Shown: piece after piece, positions 1 to 7,073 of the stretch | Layout of the letters: the number at the start of each line of letters is the position of its first letter | Position numbering within the stretch: position 1 is the stretch's first letter | From: an uncultured Clostridia bacterium | GTDB taxonomy: Bacteria > Bacillota > Clostridia > RGIG6154 | Direction: 5' to 3' | Assembly: GCA_934457515.1 (NCBI GenBank) | Contig: CAKSHV010000069.1 | Location: forward strand, 1 to 7,221 | DNA length: 7,221 nucleotides | Notes under the pieces: model-generated | Databases searched by the model: none | The model's input: the letters and a program-made list of their open reading frames with translations, nothing else | What the model was told of the DNA's origin: nothing | Made by a program: the position numbers and the translations under genes

Positions 1-559
1 CTATACATTCGGCGACATTGGTTTGCTGCTTGGCAAAAAGATAAAAGAGTCACCTCTTTTTTCGAAATTTAAAGTCGAAATGCCGACCGAAACAATCCGC
101 GCAACCGTTGTGGGAGCGGGCAGCCACACCACCGAAATCAGCGGCAGCACTGTTTATTACGACCCGTCCCTGTTGCCCCTTAAAAGTCTGCCGGTATTAA
201 AAATCGAGGACGAAGACAATATGACAGAGGAATTTAATCAAAAAATCCGCTGGTTTGACGAGGGGCAAACGGTTGCGCTTTCCATAAAAGGAACGCATTC
301 ACCTTCATTTTCCACTCTGGAAGAAACGGCAGAAAAAATAAGCGCCGCCCTTTCAGGGTATGAAAAGCCGCCGATTGTGGTTTTTGAAGAGGACATGGGA
401 AAGGCGGCGGGCTACAGTTTGCAGCAAAAATTCCCGAACCGAAAACTCATCAGTATAGACGGCATTTCTTTAAAAGAGGGCGACTACATCGACATCGGAA
501 AACCCATATCAGACGGCTCTGTTCTGCCGGTTATCGTAAAAACACTGCTGTTTCAATAG
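1..559 (+). CDS. eutA: Ethanolamine ammonia-lyase reactivating factor EutA (3' part)
   Basis: The reading frame is open from the left edge (first full codon at base 2) to a TAG stop, giving 185 visible residues. The family is about 470 residues long, so this is the C-terminal 40 percent; the start lies upstream. EutA is an ATP-dependent chaperone-like protein that exchanges inactivated cobalamin bound to the EutBC lyase for fresh adenosylcobalamin. Recognition rests on the opening YTFGDIGLLLGKKI, the motif ATVVGAGSHTTEISGSTV (residues about 29-46 of the visible part), which is typical of EutA, and the position directly before eutB. A TTG within the frame at base 23 is not a real start, because coding sequence clearly precedes it. 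The stop codon overlaps the eutB ribosome binding site, so translation of the two is probably coupled. No sign of degradation. Confidence 0.93.
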   Translation, partial: YTFGDIGLLLGKKIKESPLFSKFKVEMPTETIRATVVGAGSHTTEISGSTVYYDPSLLPLKSLPVLKIEDEDNMTEEFNQKIRWFDEGQTVALSIKGTHSPSFSTLEETAEKISAALSGYEKPPIVVFEEDMGKAAGYSLQQKFPNRKLISIDGISLKEGDYIDIGKPISDGSVLPVIVKTLLFQ

Positions 560-563
560 GAGG
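558..563 (+). promoter_or_regulatory. Ribosome binding site of eutB, overlapping the eutA stop
   Basis: A consensus AGGAGG starts on the last two bases of the eutA TAG stop and ends 9 bases before the eutB ATG. The arrangement favours termination and reinitiation by the same ribosomes. Confidence 0.8.
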
Positions 564-572
564 ATTATCATT

Positions 573-1937
573 ATGATTTTAAAAACCGTGCTTTTTGGGC
601 ACACCTATCAGTTTAAAGATTTAAAAGACGTTCTGGCAAAGGCAAACGAAGAAAAATCGGGCGATATTTTAGCGGGCATTGCCGCAGAAAGCGCCGAGGA
701 GCGGGTTGCCGCCAAAATCGTTCTGTCCCACATCACACTGGAGGATTTGCGGAATAACCCGGTCGTGCCTTATGAATCGGACGAGGTGACCCGCATTATT
801 CAGGATGATGTGAATGAGCCGATTTATAACAGCATTAAAAAATGGACGGTTGCCGAGCTTCGGGAATGGATTTTGGACGAAAACACCACCGAGGCGGACA
901 TTAAAAAGGTCTCCCGCGGATTAACTTCCGAAATGGTGGCGGCAGTTGCAAAGCTGATGTCTAACTTAGACTTAGTGTACGGTGCGGCAAAAATTCGTAT
1001 AACCGCGCACTGTAACACAACCATAGGCAAGCGCGGCACACTGTCCTGCCGCCTGCAGCCGAATCACCCGACCGACGACCCGGACGGCATTATGGCGTCT
1101 ACCTTAGAGGGGTTAACGTTTGGCAGCGGCGACGCGCTTATCGGACTAAACCCCGTAGACGACTCGGTTGAAAGCGTTTCGCGCATTTTAAAGCGGTTTG
1201 ACGAAATTAAAAACCGTCTGCGGATTCCAACGCAAATCTGCGTTTTGGCGCACGTCACCACTCAGATGGAGGCAATTAAACAAGGCGCCCCCACAGACCT
1301 TATTTTCCAGTCCATTGCAGGCAGTGAAAAAGGAAATACTGCGTTTGGCTTTAACGCCAAAACCATTGAAGAGGCACGCGCGCTTGCCCTGTCACGCGGC
1401 ACGGCAGAAGGTCCGAACGTAATGTATTTTGAAACAGGTCAGGGCTCGGAGCTTTCATCCGAGGCGCACAACGGCGCCGACCAGGTGACCATGGAAGCTC
1501 GCTGCTATGGCTTTGCAAAGCATTTTCAGCCCTTTATTGTAAACACGGTTGTCGGCTTTATAGGTCCCGAATACCTGTATGACGGCAGACAGGTCAGCCG
1601 TGCGGGATTAGAAGACCATTTTATGGGGAAACTGACCGGCGTTTCCATGGGCTGCGACGCCTGCTACACCAACCATATGAAAGCCGACCAGAACAGCATT
1701 GAGGATTTGTCGGTGCTGCTGACCGCGGCGGGCTGCAATTATTTTATGGGAATTCCGCACGGCGATGACGTTATGTTAAACTATCAAACCACCGGCTATC
1801 ATGAAACGGCGGCACTGCGCGAGCTTTTCGGTCTGCAAGCCATAAAACCGTTCCATGAGTGGCTTTTAAAGCATGAATTTATAGACGAGTGCGGACATCT
1901 GACAAGCAAAGCAGGCGATGCGTCAACACTGCTGTAA
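573..1937 (+). CDS. eutB: Ethanolamine ammonia-lyase large (catalytic) subunit EutB
   Basis: A full-length 454-residue protein, the usual EutB length. It forms the TIM-barrel catalytic subunit of the adenosylcobalamin-dependent lyase that converts ethanolamine to acetaldehyde and ammonia, working as a complex with EutC inside the microcompartment. Residues matching the known E. coli active site fall at the same numbers: R160 and Q162 in the segment [15 protein letters not shown]193 in GLNPVDDS, E287 in [11 protein letters not shown] and D362 in GCDACYTNH. The stretch [18 protein letters not shown] is a strong family signature. The ATG follows AGGAGG at a good distance. The subunit has no obvious targeting helix of its own; entry into the compartment is expected through EutC. 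No frameshift or missing catalytic residue is seen. Identification is essentially certain. Confidence 0.98.
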   Translation: MILKTVLFGHTYQFKDLKDVLAKANEEKSGDILAGIAAESAEERVAAKIVLSHITLEDLRNNPVVPYESDEVTRIIQDDVNEPIYNSIKKWTVAELREWILDENTTEADIKKVSRGLTSEMVAAVAKLMSNLDLVYGAAKIRITAHCNTTIGKRGTLSCRLQPNHPTDDPDGIMASTLEGLTFGSGDALIGLNPVDDSVESVSRILKRFDEIKNRLRIPTQICVLAHVTTQMEAIKQGAPTDLIFQSIAGSEKGNTAFGFNAKTIEEARALALSRGTAEGPNVMYFETGQGSELSSEAHNGADQVTMEARCYGFAKHFQPFIVNTVVGFIGPEYLYDGRQVSRAGLEDHFMGKLTGVSMGCDACYTNHMKADQNSIEDLSVLLTAAGCNYFMGIPHGDDVMLNYQTTGYHETAALRELFGLQAIKPFHEWLLKHEFIDECGHLTSKAGDASTLL

Positions 1938-1946
1938 CATTGAAGG

Positions 1947-1953
1947 AAAGGAG
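1947..1953 (+). promoter_or_regulatory. Ribosome binding site that fixes the eutC start at 1963
   Basis: AAAGGAG sits 9 bases before the ATG at 1963. The in-frame ATG at 1918, still inside eutB, has no such site and would add 15 residues ([15 protein letters not shown]) that do not look like EutC. The downstream start is therefore chosen. Confidence 0.8.
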
Positions 1954-1962
1954 CGAAAACAC

Positions 1963-2862
1963 ATGCAGGAAGCAGAATTAAAGGTATTGGTTGAAGACAT
2001 GGTTCGGCAAATGCTTACCCCTGCCGACAGCCATAAAATTCCCATAGAAAGAAGCGTAAAAACCACCGTAAACTCCAAAACTCGCCCGACGGAAGAGGAA
2101 GACGGCTGTATTCCGGATATTTCAAAAGTAGATATTCGCAAACAGTTTTTGGTGGAAAACGCCAAAGACAAGGAAACGTATTTGGAAATGAAAGCGAAAA
2201 CGCCCGCCCGAATCGGAATCGGTAAAGCGGGCGCACGCTACAAAACCGAAACCATGCTTCGGGTCCGCGCTGACCATGCGGCGGCACAGGACTCGGTTTT
2301 TTCGGACGTTTCGGAAGAATATGTGCAAAAAAACGGATTTATTCCCATTCAAACACTGTGCGAATCCAAAGATGAATACATCACCCGCCCCGATAAAGGT
2401 CGCCGCTTTTCGGGCGAACAGTTAGAAGTCGTCCGTAAAACCATTCCGCAGGGCACAAAGGTGGCAATTGTTGTGGGCGACGGGCTTTCCTCCGCCGCAA
2501 TCGAGGCAAACGCCGCGGAAATGATTCCGTCCGTTAAACAGGTGCTCTCGGCACATCAAATCGAAATTCCGCCCGTTTTGTTTGTAAAATACTGTCGCGT
2601 CGGCGCGATGGACGCCATCGGCGAGGTGACCGATACGGATGTTATCTGTCTGCTGGTCGGCGAACGGCCGGGGCTGGTGACTGCCGAATCCATGTCGGCT
2701 TATATTGCCTACAAGCCGCACCACGGCTTGGCAGAAGCAAAACGCACCGTAATTTCGAACATTCACAAGGGCGGAACGCCGCCGGTTGAGGCGGGCGCAC
2801 ACGCCGCCGAACTGATATTAAAAATGCTGGAAAAGAAAGCCTCCGGCATTGATTTAAAGTGA
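1963..2862 (+). CDS. eutC: Ethanolamine ammonia-lyase small subunit EutC
   Basis: A 299-residue protein, close to the usual EutC length. EutC completes the B12-binding site of the EutBC lyase. Signatures are [20 protein letters not shown] (residues 84-103), [14 protein letters not shown] (171-184), LLVGERPGL (230-238) and [20 protein letters not shown] (266-285). Residues 1-18 ([18 protein letters not shown]) form an amphipathic helix followed by a polar, low-complexity linker to about residue 55; in enteric EutC the equivalent first 19 residues are the known signal for packing into the compartment. The start at 1963 is chosen for its ribosome binding site and because it places this helix at the very N-terminus. 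An ATG 45 bases upstream would bury it. The gene lies 25 bases after the eutB stop. Confidence 0.97.
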   Translation: MQEAELKVLVEDMVRQMLTPADSHKIPIERSVKTTVNSKTRPTEEEDGCIPDISKVDIRKQFLVENAKDKETYLEMKAKTPARIGIGKAGARYKTETMLRVRADHAAAQDSVFSDVSEEYVQKNGFIPIQTLCESKDEYITRPDKGRRFSGEQLEVVRKTIPQGTKVAIVVGDGLSSAAIEANAAEMIPSVKQVLSAHQIEIPPVLFVKYCRVGAMDAIGEVTDTDVICLLVGERPGLVTAESMSAYIAYKPHHGLAEAKRTVISNIHKGGTPPVEAGAHAAELILKMLEKKASGIDLK

Positions 2863-2871
2863 GGTGCGGTT

Positions 2872-3525
2872 ATGAAAAACGACAAAATCAGACCTAAAAT
2901 TTTAAGCACACGGCTGATTGCCAACGCAAGCGACAATTTAATTTCGGCGCTGAATCTTCCGCAGGACACGCGCTCTCTTGCCCTGATTACCTCCGATATG
3001 GACGATGTGACCTACACCGCGCTGGACGAGGCGACAAAGGCCGCCAACGTTTCGGTTGCCTATGCCCGTTCGATGTACGCAGGCGCGGGCAACGCAAGCA
3101 CGCTGCTTGCGGGCGAGGTAATCGGCATTTTAAGCGGCAAAAATCCCGCCGAGGTGAAAAGCGGACTGCAGGCGGCAATCACGTTTATGGAAAACGACGG
3201 CTATTTTTTAAGTGCCAATGACGACGACAGCATTGTGTGCTATGCGCACACCGTGTCGCGCACAGGAAGCTTTTTATCCGCCGAGGCGGGCATACGCGAG
3301 GGCGAGCCCCTTGCCTATTTAATTGCCCCGCCGTTAGAGGCAATTTACGGTTTAGATGCCGCATTGAAAGCGGCAGATGTGAAAATGGTAAAATTCTATG
3401 CCCCGCCCTCCGAAACCAACTTCGGCGGCGGACTTTTAACCGGCACGCAATCGGCGTGCAAAGCGGCATGCCGCGCATTTTCAGACAAAGTGTTTGAAAT
3501 TGCCGCCGCACCGCGCGAAATATAA
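2872..3525 (+). CDS. eutL: Microcompartment shell protein EutL (tandem BMC domain, trimeric)
   Basis: A 217-residue protein, the usual EutL size. EutL carries two circularly permuted BMC domains (roughly residues 1-110 and 111-217) and forms pseudohexameric trimers in the shell facets; in studied homologues the large central pore can open and close and ethanolamine can bind at small pores. Supporting sequence includes ALITSDMDDVTYTALDEATK (37-56), YARSMYAGAGNASTLLAGEV (residues about 64-83), and in the second half FYAPPSETNFGGGLLTGTQS followed by an alanine-rich helix, all typical of EutL. The start lies 10 bases after the eutC stop with a moderate GAGGTG site (2861-2866) overlapping that stop. 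Nothing appears truncated. Confidence 0.95.
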   Translation: MKNDKIRPKILSTRLIANASDNLISALNLPQDTRSLALITSDMDDVTYTALDEATKAANVSVAYARSMYAGAGNASTLLAGEVIGILSGKNPAEVKSGLQAAITFMENDGYFLSANDDDSIVCYAHTVSRTGSFLSAEAGIREGEPLAYLIAPPLEAIYGLDAALKAADVKMVKFYAPPSETNFGGGLLTGTQSACKAACRAFSDKVFEIAAAPREI

Positions 3526-3532
3526 AAAGAAC

Positions 3533-3539
3533 AAGGAGG
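3533..3539 (+). promoter_or_regulatory. Ribosome binding site of the extended BMC-H gene
   Basis: A perfect AAGGAGG lies 7 bases before the ATG at 3547. A second ATG at 3540 touches the site and is out of frame, so it is not a start. Confidence 0.75.
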
Positions 3540-3546
3540 ATGCAAA

Positions 3547-3990
3547 ATGAATGCAGTGGGACTCATCGAAGTCATCGGCTTTCCCTGCGCGGTTGACGCG
3601 GCAGACGCCGCCGCCAAATCCGCAAGCATTAAAATACTCGGCTTATCTAAAATCGGCAGCGGTATGATAACCGTTACCTTTTCGGGCGATGTGGGCGCGG
3701 TAAATTCCGCCGTCCAGGCGGGCGCACAGTCTGCCAAAAAAATCGGAAAAGTGCTGTACACGCACGTTATTCCGCGGGCAGACAACCAGCTTGCCGAAAA
3801 GGGATTGCTGCTCGGAAAAAGCGACAAGCCCGCCCCGAATCCGCTTTATGAAAAGACAAATGCCGAACTTCGCGAAATGGTTATTCGGGAAAATTTGACA
3901 GACGAAAAACAAGCAAAGCTTTTAAAAAAGGACGAACTGATTGAATTGCTGAAAAAGGGAAAGGAGACAAAAAATGGAGCTAACGGATAA
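3547..3990 (+). CDS. BMC-H shell protein with C-terminal helix-loop-helix extension (EutK/EutM-like)
   Basis: 147 residues. Residues 1 to about 85 are a single BMC domain: it opens AVGLIEVIGFPCAVDAADAA, carries the pore loop KIGSGM (35-40), the SGDVGAV turn (46-52) and the closing THVIPRAD (72-79). It resembles the EutM encoded downstream but is clearly diverged. A proline/charged linker (about 86-103) leads to a tail, residues 104-137, with the pattern ELREMVIRENL then KKDELIELLKK, which looks like a Rho N-terminal or SAP-type helix-extended loop-helix fold. Enteric EutK likewise joins one BMC domain to a C-terminal helix-turn-helix domain thought to bind nucleic acid, so this may be its Firmicute counterpart; homology of the two tails is not shown. 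The gene overlaps eutE by 17 bases. A symbol (eutK or eutM) is withheld because usage varies. Confidence 0.88.
   Translation: MNAVGLIEVIGFPCAVDAADAAAKSASIKILGLSKIGSGMITVTFSGDVGAVNSAVQAGAQSAKKIGKVLYTHVIPRADNQLAEKGLLLGKSDKPAPNPLYEKTNAELREMVIRENLTDEKQAKLLKKDELIELLKKGKETKNGANG
3961..3966 (+). promoter_or_regulatory. Ribosome binding site of eutE, inside the preceding gene
   Basis: AAGGAG lies 7 bases before the eutE ATG and within the last codons of the extended BMC-H gene. The 17-base gene overlap that follows suggests coupled translation of shell protein and enzyme. Confidence 0.75.
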
Positions 3991-5428
3991 AGATTTACTG
4001 TCTGTTCAACAGGCACGCGACTGTATTCGGCACGCCTCGGTCGCACACCGCGAGCTTGCAGCGCTTTGCCAGGAGCAGATTGACAAAATTGTTGCAGCCA
4101 TTGCAAAGGCAGGCTCGGACAATGCCGAACGGCTTGCCAAAATGGCGCAGCAGGAGACGGGTTTCGGCAAATGGGAGGACAAGGTTGTTAAAAACAAATT
4201 TGCGTCCGATACGGTCTATAACGCCATAAAAAATCAAAAAACGGTGGGAATTTTGCGGGATAACAAAGAGGAAAAGGTATTAGACATCGGCACGGGCGTC
4301 GGTGTGATTGCGGGCATTGTCCCCTCCACCAACCCAACCTCCACCGTCATTTTCAAAGCACAGATTGCCATAAAAGGCGGAAATTCCATTGTGTTTTCGC
4401 CCCACCCCGGCGCCAAAGACTGCATTATCGAAACGGTACGCTGCATTGCAAGCGCCGCCGAGGCGGCGGGCTGTCCGAAAGGCGCCATATCCTGCATTGA
4501 AATTCCAACCTTAAACGGAACAAAAGAGCTTATGCGAAACAGCCAAACCAAGCTGATTTTGGCAACGGGCGGCCCGGGGCTTGTGCGTGAGGCATATTCT
4601 TCGGGCAAGCCCGCCATCGGCGTGGGCGCGGGAAACGGACCGGCATACATTTCAAAAAGTGCCGATATTTCACTTGCCGTCCGCCACATATTCGATTCCA
4701 AAACCTTTGACAACGGCACGATTTGCGCGTCCGAACAAAGCATTATCACCGAAAAAGCAATCGCTTCAAAAGTGGAAGAAGAAATTAAAAAACAGGGCGG
4801 CTGCATTTTAGACGAGCAGGACGCCAAAACGCTCGGCAGGTTCATCTTACGCCCAAACGGCTCTATGAACCCCGCCATCGTCGGCAAATCCGCCTGTGAA
4901 ATTGCGGCTTTGGCAGACCTTAAAAACGTTCCGCAAAACACGCGCGTTTTGCTTGCGCGCGAAACCAAGGTCGGCGCGGCAATTCCCTTTTCTCACGAAA
5001 AACTGGCGCCAATTCTTGCCTACTACGTGGAGGATAGCGTGGACGAAATTTTTAAAAAATGCATAGACATTCTGCATTTTGAGGGTGCGGGGCACACATT
5101 TATCATCCACACAACCGACGAAAGCGAAATCAGGCGCTTTGCACTTGCTATACCGGCGTCCAGAATTTTGGTCAACACTCCGGGGTCTTTGGGCGGAATC
5201 GGTGCAACAACAGGGCTCTTTCCCTCTCTTACCTTAGGGTGCGGTGCGGTAGGCGGCAGCTCGTCATCAAACAACATCGGGCCGATGGATGTGATTAACA
5301 TTAAGCGTGTCGCCTACGGTTTAAGAGAACTTTCGGACCTGAAAACGCATAAAGCAGACAATATAGGGTATACTGATGATACCATTTACAGCATTGTGGA
5401 AAGTGTTATTCAAAAAATTATGCAATAA
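3974..5428 (+). CDS. eutE: CoA-acylating acetaldehyde dehydrogenase EutE
   Basis: A 484-residue aldehyde dehydrogenase superfamily enzyme that converts acetaldehyde, NAD+ and CoA to acetyl-CoA and NADH inside the compartment. The catalytic cysteine is C251 in [12 protein letters not shown], the form found in AdhE-type and Firmicute EutE enzymes. Other family marks are [19 protein letters not shown] (114-132), SPHPGAKD (142-149), [20 protein letters not shown] (197-216) running into [10 protein letters not shown] (217-226), and the late glycine-rich [18 protein letters not shown]. The N-terminus begins close to the catalytic core and lacks the roughly 30-residue leader of enteric EutE. Instead, after a linker, the last 17 residues (468-484, [17 protein letters not shown]) form an amphipathic helix resembling an encapsulation peptide. 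The start is supported by AAGGAG at 7 bases. Intact. Confidence 0.95.
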   Translation: MELTDKDLLSVQQARDCIRHASVAHRELAALCQEQIDKIVAAIAKAGSDNAERLAKMAQQETGFGKWEDKVVKNKFASDTVYNAIKNQKTVGILRDNKEEKVLDIGTGVGVIAGIVPSTNPTSTVIFKAQIAIKGGNSIVFSPHPGAKDCIIETVRCIASAAEAAGCPKGAISCIEIPTLNGTKELMRNSQTKLILATGGPGLVREAYSSGKPAIGVGAGNGPAYISKSADISLAVRHIFDSKTFDNGTICASEQSIITEKAIASKVEEEIKKQGGCILDEQDAKTLGRFILRPNGSMNPAIVGKSACEIAALADLKNVPQNTRVLLARETKVGAAIPFSHEKLAPILAYYVEDSVDEIFKKCIDILHFEGAGHTFIIHTTDESEIRRFALAIPASRILVNTPGSLGGIGATTGLFPSLTLGCGAVGGSSSSNNIGPMDVINIKRVAYGLRELSDLKTHKADNIGYTDDTIYSIVESVIQKIMQ

Positions 5429-5436
5429 AAAATATT

Positions 5437-5443
5437 AAGGAGG
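5437..5443 (+). promoter_or_regulatory. Ribosome binding site of eutM
   Basis: A perfect AAGGAGG lies 8 bases before the eutM ATG in the 23-base gap after eutE. It is among the strongest sites in the window, which fits the high copy number expected of a hexameric facet protein. Confidence 0.75.
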
Positions 5444-5451
5444 ATATAAAA

Positions 5452-5733
5452 ATGGCAAATACAAATGCACTCGGCATGATTGAAACAAAGGGATTAGTCG
5501 GCGCGATTGAGGCGGCAGACGCCATGGTGAAAGCCGCAAACGTTGCGCTTGTGGGAAAAGAACAAATCGGTTCGGGACTTGTTACCGTTATGGTGCGCGG
5601 CGATGTGGGCGCGGTGAAAGCCGCAACCGAGGCGGGCGCTTCTGCGGCAGAGCGCGTCGGCGAACTGATTGCAGTGCACGTGATTCCCCGCCCGCACACC
5701 GAAGTGGACAACATTCTGCCCCACGGAGCGTGA
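5452..5733 (+). CDS. eutM: Microcompartment shell protein EutM (BMC-H, hexameric)
   Basis: 93 residues, the standard length of a single BMC domain. It follows the family pattern throughout: [20 protein letters not shown] (residues 5-24), the pore loop [24 protein letters not shown], and the terminal [15 protein letters not shown]. Proteins of this kind tile into flat hexameric layers forming most of the shell, and the central pore lets small polar substrates pass. It shares a similar plan with the longer BMC-H protein upstream of eutE but has no extra domain, so it is the better candidate for the main facet protein. The stop at 5731-5733 lies just 5 bases before the chosen eutT start. Confidence 0.95.
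   Translation: MANTNALGMIETKGLVGAIEAADAMVKAANVALVGKEQIGSGLVTVMVRGDVGAVKAATEAGASAAERVGELIAVHVIPRPHTEVDNILPHGA
5725..5728 (+). promoter_or_regulatory. Probable ribosome binding site that decides the eutT start
   Basis: GGAG inside the last eutM codons lies 10 bases before the ATG at 5739 but only one base before the in-frame GTG at 5730. The spacing excludes the GTG and favours the ATG. The site is weak, so translation probably depends on coupling with eutM. Confidence 0.6.
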
Positions 5734-5738
5734 TTAAA

Positions 5739-6452
5739 ATGGCACTGATTACGAAAGACGTTTTAGCCGGGCAATTTGAAAAAGGACTTATCAAAAAAGG
5801 CGGCGTTTTATCCGTTAAAAAAGAGGACATTTTAACGCCGTCCGCGCGCGAATTCTTAAAAGATAACAACATTTCGGTTTCGGACATGCCCACAGGATTT
5901 CAAACGGCATACGGGCTTTTTACCGAAGAAAAGCCCGAACACATGACCCATTTATACGCAAATTTCTTAGTGCCGAAAAATCATCCGCGGAGTCAGCTGC
6001 GCGGGAAGTTAGATTCCCTGGAATCCCAAATTTTACTCACGCAGATAACGGCAAACGAGCTTAATCTGCCGCGCCTTGCAGAAGATTTGCAGGAAATTAT
6101 TACGTTTACCCGAAACATCATCCAATGCGAAGTGAAAAACAAACCTCTGCCCGAATTCTTTTTGCAGGGATTAGATGCCGCCGCACTGCGCGACCATTCG
6201 CATCACCCAAGCAAATACTATGGCATGCGGCATTTTCTGCCCACCTGCACGCACGGAAGAGTGGTTTGCGAATTAAACGCTCTGCGTACCAAAACGCGTG
6301 AAACGGAAATTGCTGCCTTTAACGCCTTTGAAGATGAATACCACAATATTTCGCGCACCGACATCATTCGCGCCTTAAACCGTCTTTCGTCCCTGTTCTG
6401 GATTATGATGTTTAAAGTTTTAACAGGAAAATATGCCGATAAGGAGGGGTAA
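5739..6452 (+). CDS. eutT: ATP:cob(I)alamin adenosyltransferase EutT
   Basis: 237 residues from the ATG at 5739; a GTG at 5730 would add three residues (MIK) but leaves no room for a ribosome binding site. EutT transfers the adenosyl group of ATP to reduced cobalamin, supplying the cofactor of EutBC. The N-terminal part (MALITKDVL, then KEDILTPSAREFLKDNNISV at 29-47) is typical of EutT, followed by KPEHMTHLYANFLV (65-78), RGKLDSLESQILL (88-100) and the C-terminal adenosyltransferase core with THGRVVCELNALRTKTRETE (171-190) and RTDIIRALNRLSS (206-218). The HX11CCX2C iron-binding segment known from Salmonella EutT, which should lie just before KPEHMTHL, is absent; only isolated cysteines occur (130, 170, 177). 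It is therefore expected to be the metal-motif-free type, as reported for Listeria. Confidence 0.94.
   Translation: MALITKDVLAGQFEKGLIKKGGVLSVKKEDILTPSAREFLKDNNISVSDMPTGFQTAYGLFTEEKPEHMTHLYANFLVPKNHPRSQLRGKLDSLESQILLTQITANELNLPRLAEDLQEIITFTRNIIQCEVKNKPLPEFFLQGLDAAALRDHSHHPSKYYGMRHFLPTCTHGRVVCELNALRTKTRETEIAAFNAFEDEYHNISRTDIIRALNRLSSLFWIMMFKVLTGKYADKEG
6441..6447 (+). promoter_or_regulatory. Ribosome binding site of pduL, inside the eutT 3' end
   Basis: AAGGAGG (continuing to AAGGAGGGG) encodes the last eutT codons and sits 8 bases before the pduL ATG at 6456. The eutT stop is only three bases from that ATG. Confidence 0.75.
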
Positions 6453-6455
6453 AAC

Positions 6456-7073
6456 ATGCAGCAAGTCATAGACCGTATTTTTACGGTTTTAAAAGAAACC
6501 TATCTGATTGAGGTTGAAGCCTCGGGCAGACACGTACACCTGTCACAAGACGCCGCAGATTTTCTGTTCGGCGAAAACTACGTGTTCCAAAAGGCAAAAG
6601 ATTTGTCGCAGCCGGGACAGTTTGCCTGCAAAGAGCGGGTTGACCTGATGACGCCGGGCGGCGTGATTAAAAACGTTGCCATATTAGGGCCTGTCCGCCC
6701 CGAAACGCAGGCGGAAATTTCCATGACGGACGCGCGTATACTGAAAATCAACCCGCCGATTCGCTTAAGCGGCGATACAAAGGACACCCCCGGCATAACC
6801 ATCTGCGCCAACGGGCGAAAGCTTTCTACTGCCAAGGGCGTCATCATTGCCAAGCGGCACATTCATTTAACGCCTAAGTCCGCCAAGCGTTTCGGCGTTT
6901 CGGACAAAGAAAGCGTGCGCGTTAAGCTGTTTTCCGACCGTCCATTGATTTTTGACGACACAATCGTGCGCATAAGCGACAGGTTTCATGATGATGTACA
7001 CATCGATTTCGACGAGGCAAACGCGTGCGGATATACCAAAAACACCTATGCGGTCATTCAGAAAACAAAATGA
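6456..7073 (+). CDS. pduL: PduL-type phosphate acetyltransferase (phosphotransacylase)
   Basis: 205 residues, near the usual PduL length. The enzyme converts acetyl-CoA and phosphate to acetyl phosphate and CoA, recycling CoA for EutE within the compartment. Two copies of the PduL beta-barrel domain are marked by paired metal-binding histidines: H26/H28 in ASGRHVHLS and H135/H137 in AKRHIHLTP, with a further likely ligand H182 in DDVHIDFDEANACG. The active-site stretch LGPVRPETQAEIS (78-89) is conserved. It is unrelated to the Pta-type EutD of enterics; substitution of PduL is usual in Firmicute eut operons. Residues 1 to about 17 form an amphipathic helix that may be a shortened encapsulation peptide, but the link to the first barrel is shorter than in Salmonella PduL. 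The ribosome binding site is strong and lies inside eutT. Confidence 0.94.
   Translation: MQQVIDRIFTVLKETYLIEVEASGRHVHLSQDAADFLFGENYVFQKAKDLSQPGQFACKERVDLMTPGGVIKNVAILGPVRPETQAEISMTDARILKINPPIRLSGDTKDTPGITICANGRKLSTAKGVIIAKRHIHLTPKSAKRFGVSDKESVRVKLFSDRPLIFDDTIVRISDRFHDDVHIDFDEANACGYTKNTYAVIQKTK

Noticed and set aside
1..559. Search for an ANTAR-type double hairpin (EutV target) ahead of eutB
   Set aside because: The whole stretch is eutA coding sequence with no intergenic leader; such elements would lie upstream of the window.
1918..1962. Upstream in-frame ATG giving a 314-residue EutC
   Set aside because: It lies inside eutB, has no ribosome binding site and adds residues unlike EutC; the ATG at 1963 has AAAGGAG at 9 bases.
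4234..4968. A 244-codon open frame on the minus strand inside eutE
   Set aside because: It is the reverse-strand shadow of a highly conserved enzyme, with a translation lacking any recognisable domain; no ribosome binding site or promoter supports it.
5429..5451. Possible internal promoter or terminator between eutE and eutM
   Set aside because: The 23-base gap holds only a ribosome binding site in AT-rich sequence; there is no hairpin and no room for a promoter.
3685..5615. A 17-base perfect repeat (3685-3701 and 5599-5615)
   Set aside because: Both copies encode the conserved GDVGAV turn of the two BMC-H paralogues; paralogy is enough to explain it, though local gene conversion is not excluded.
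5730..5738. GTG start for eutT overlapping the eutM stop
   Set aside because: The only Shine-Dalgarno-like bases (GGAG at 5725-5728) end one base before it; the spacing fits only the ATG at 5739.
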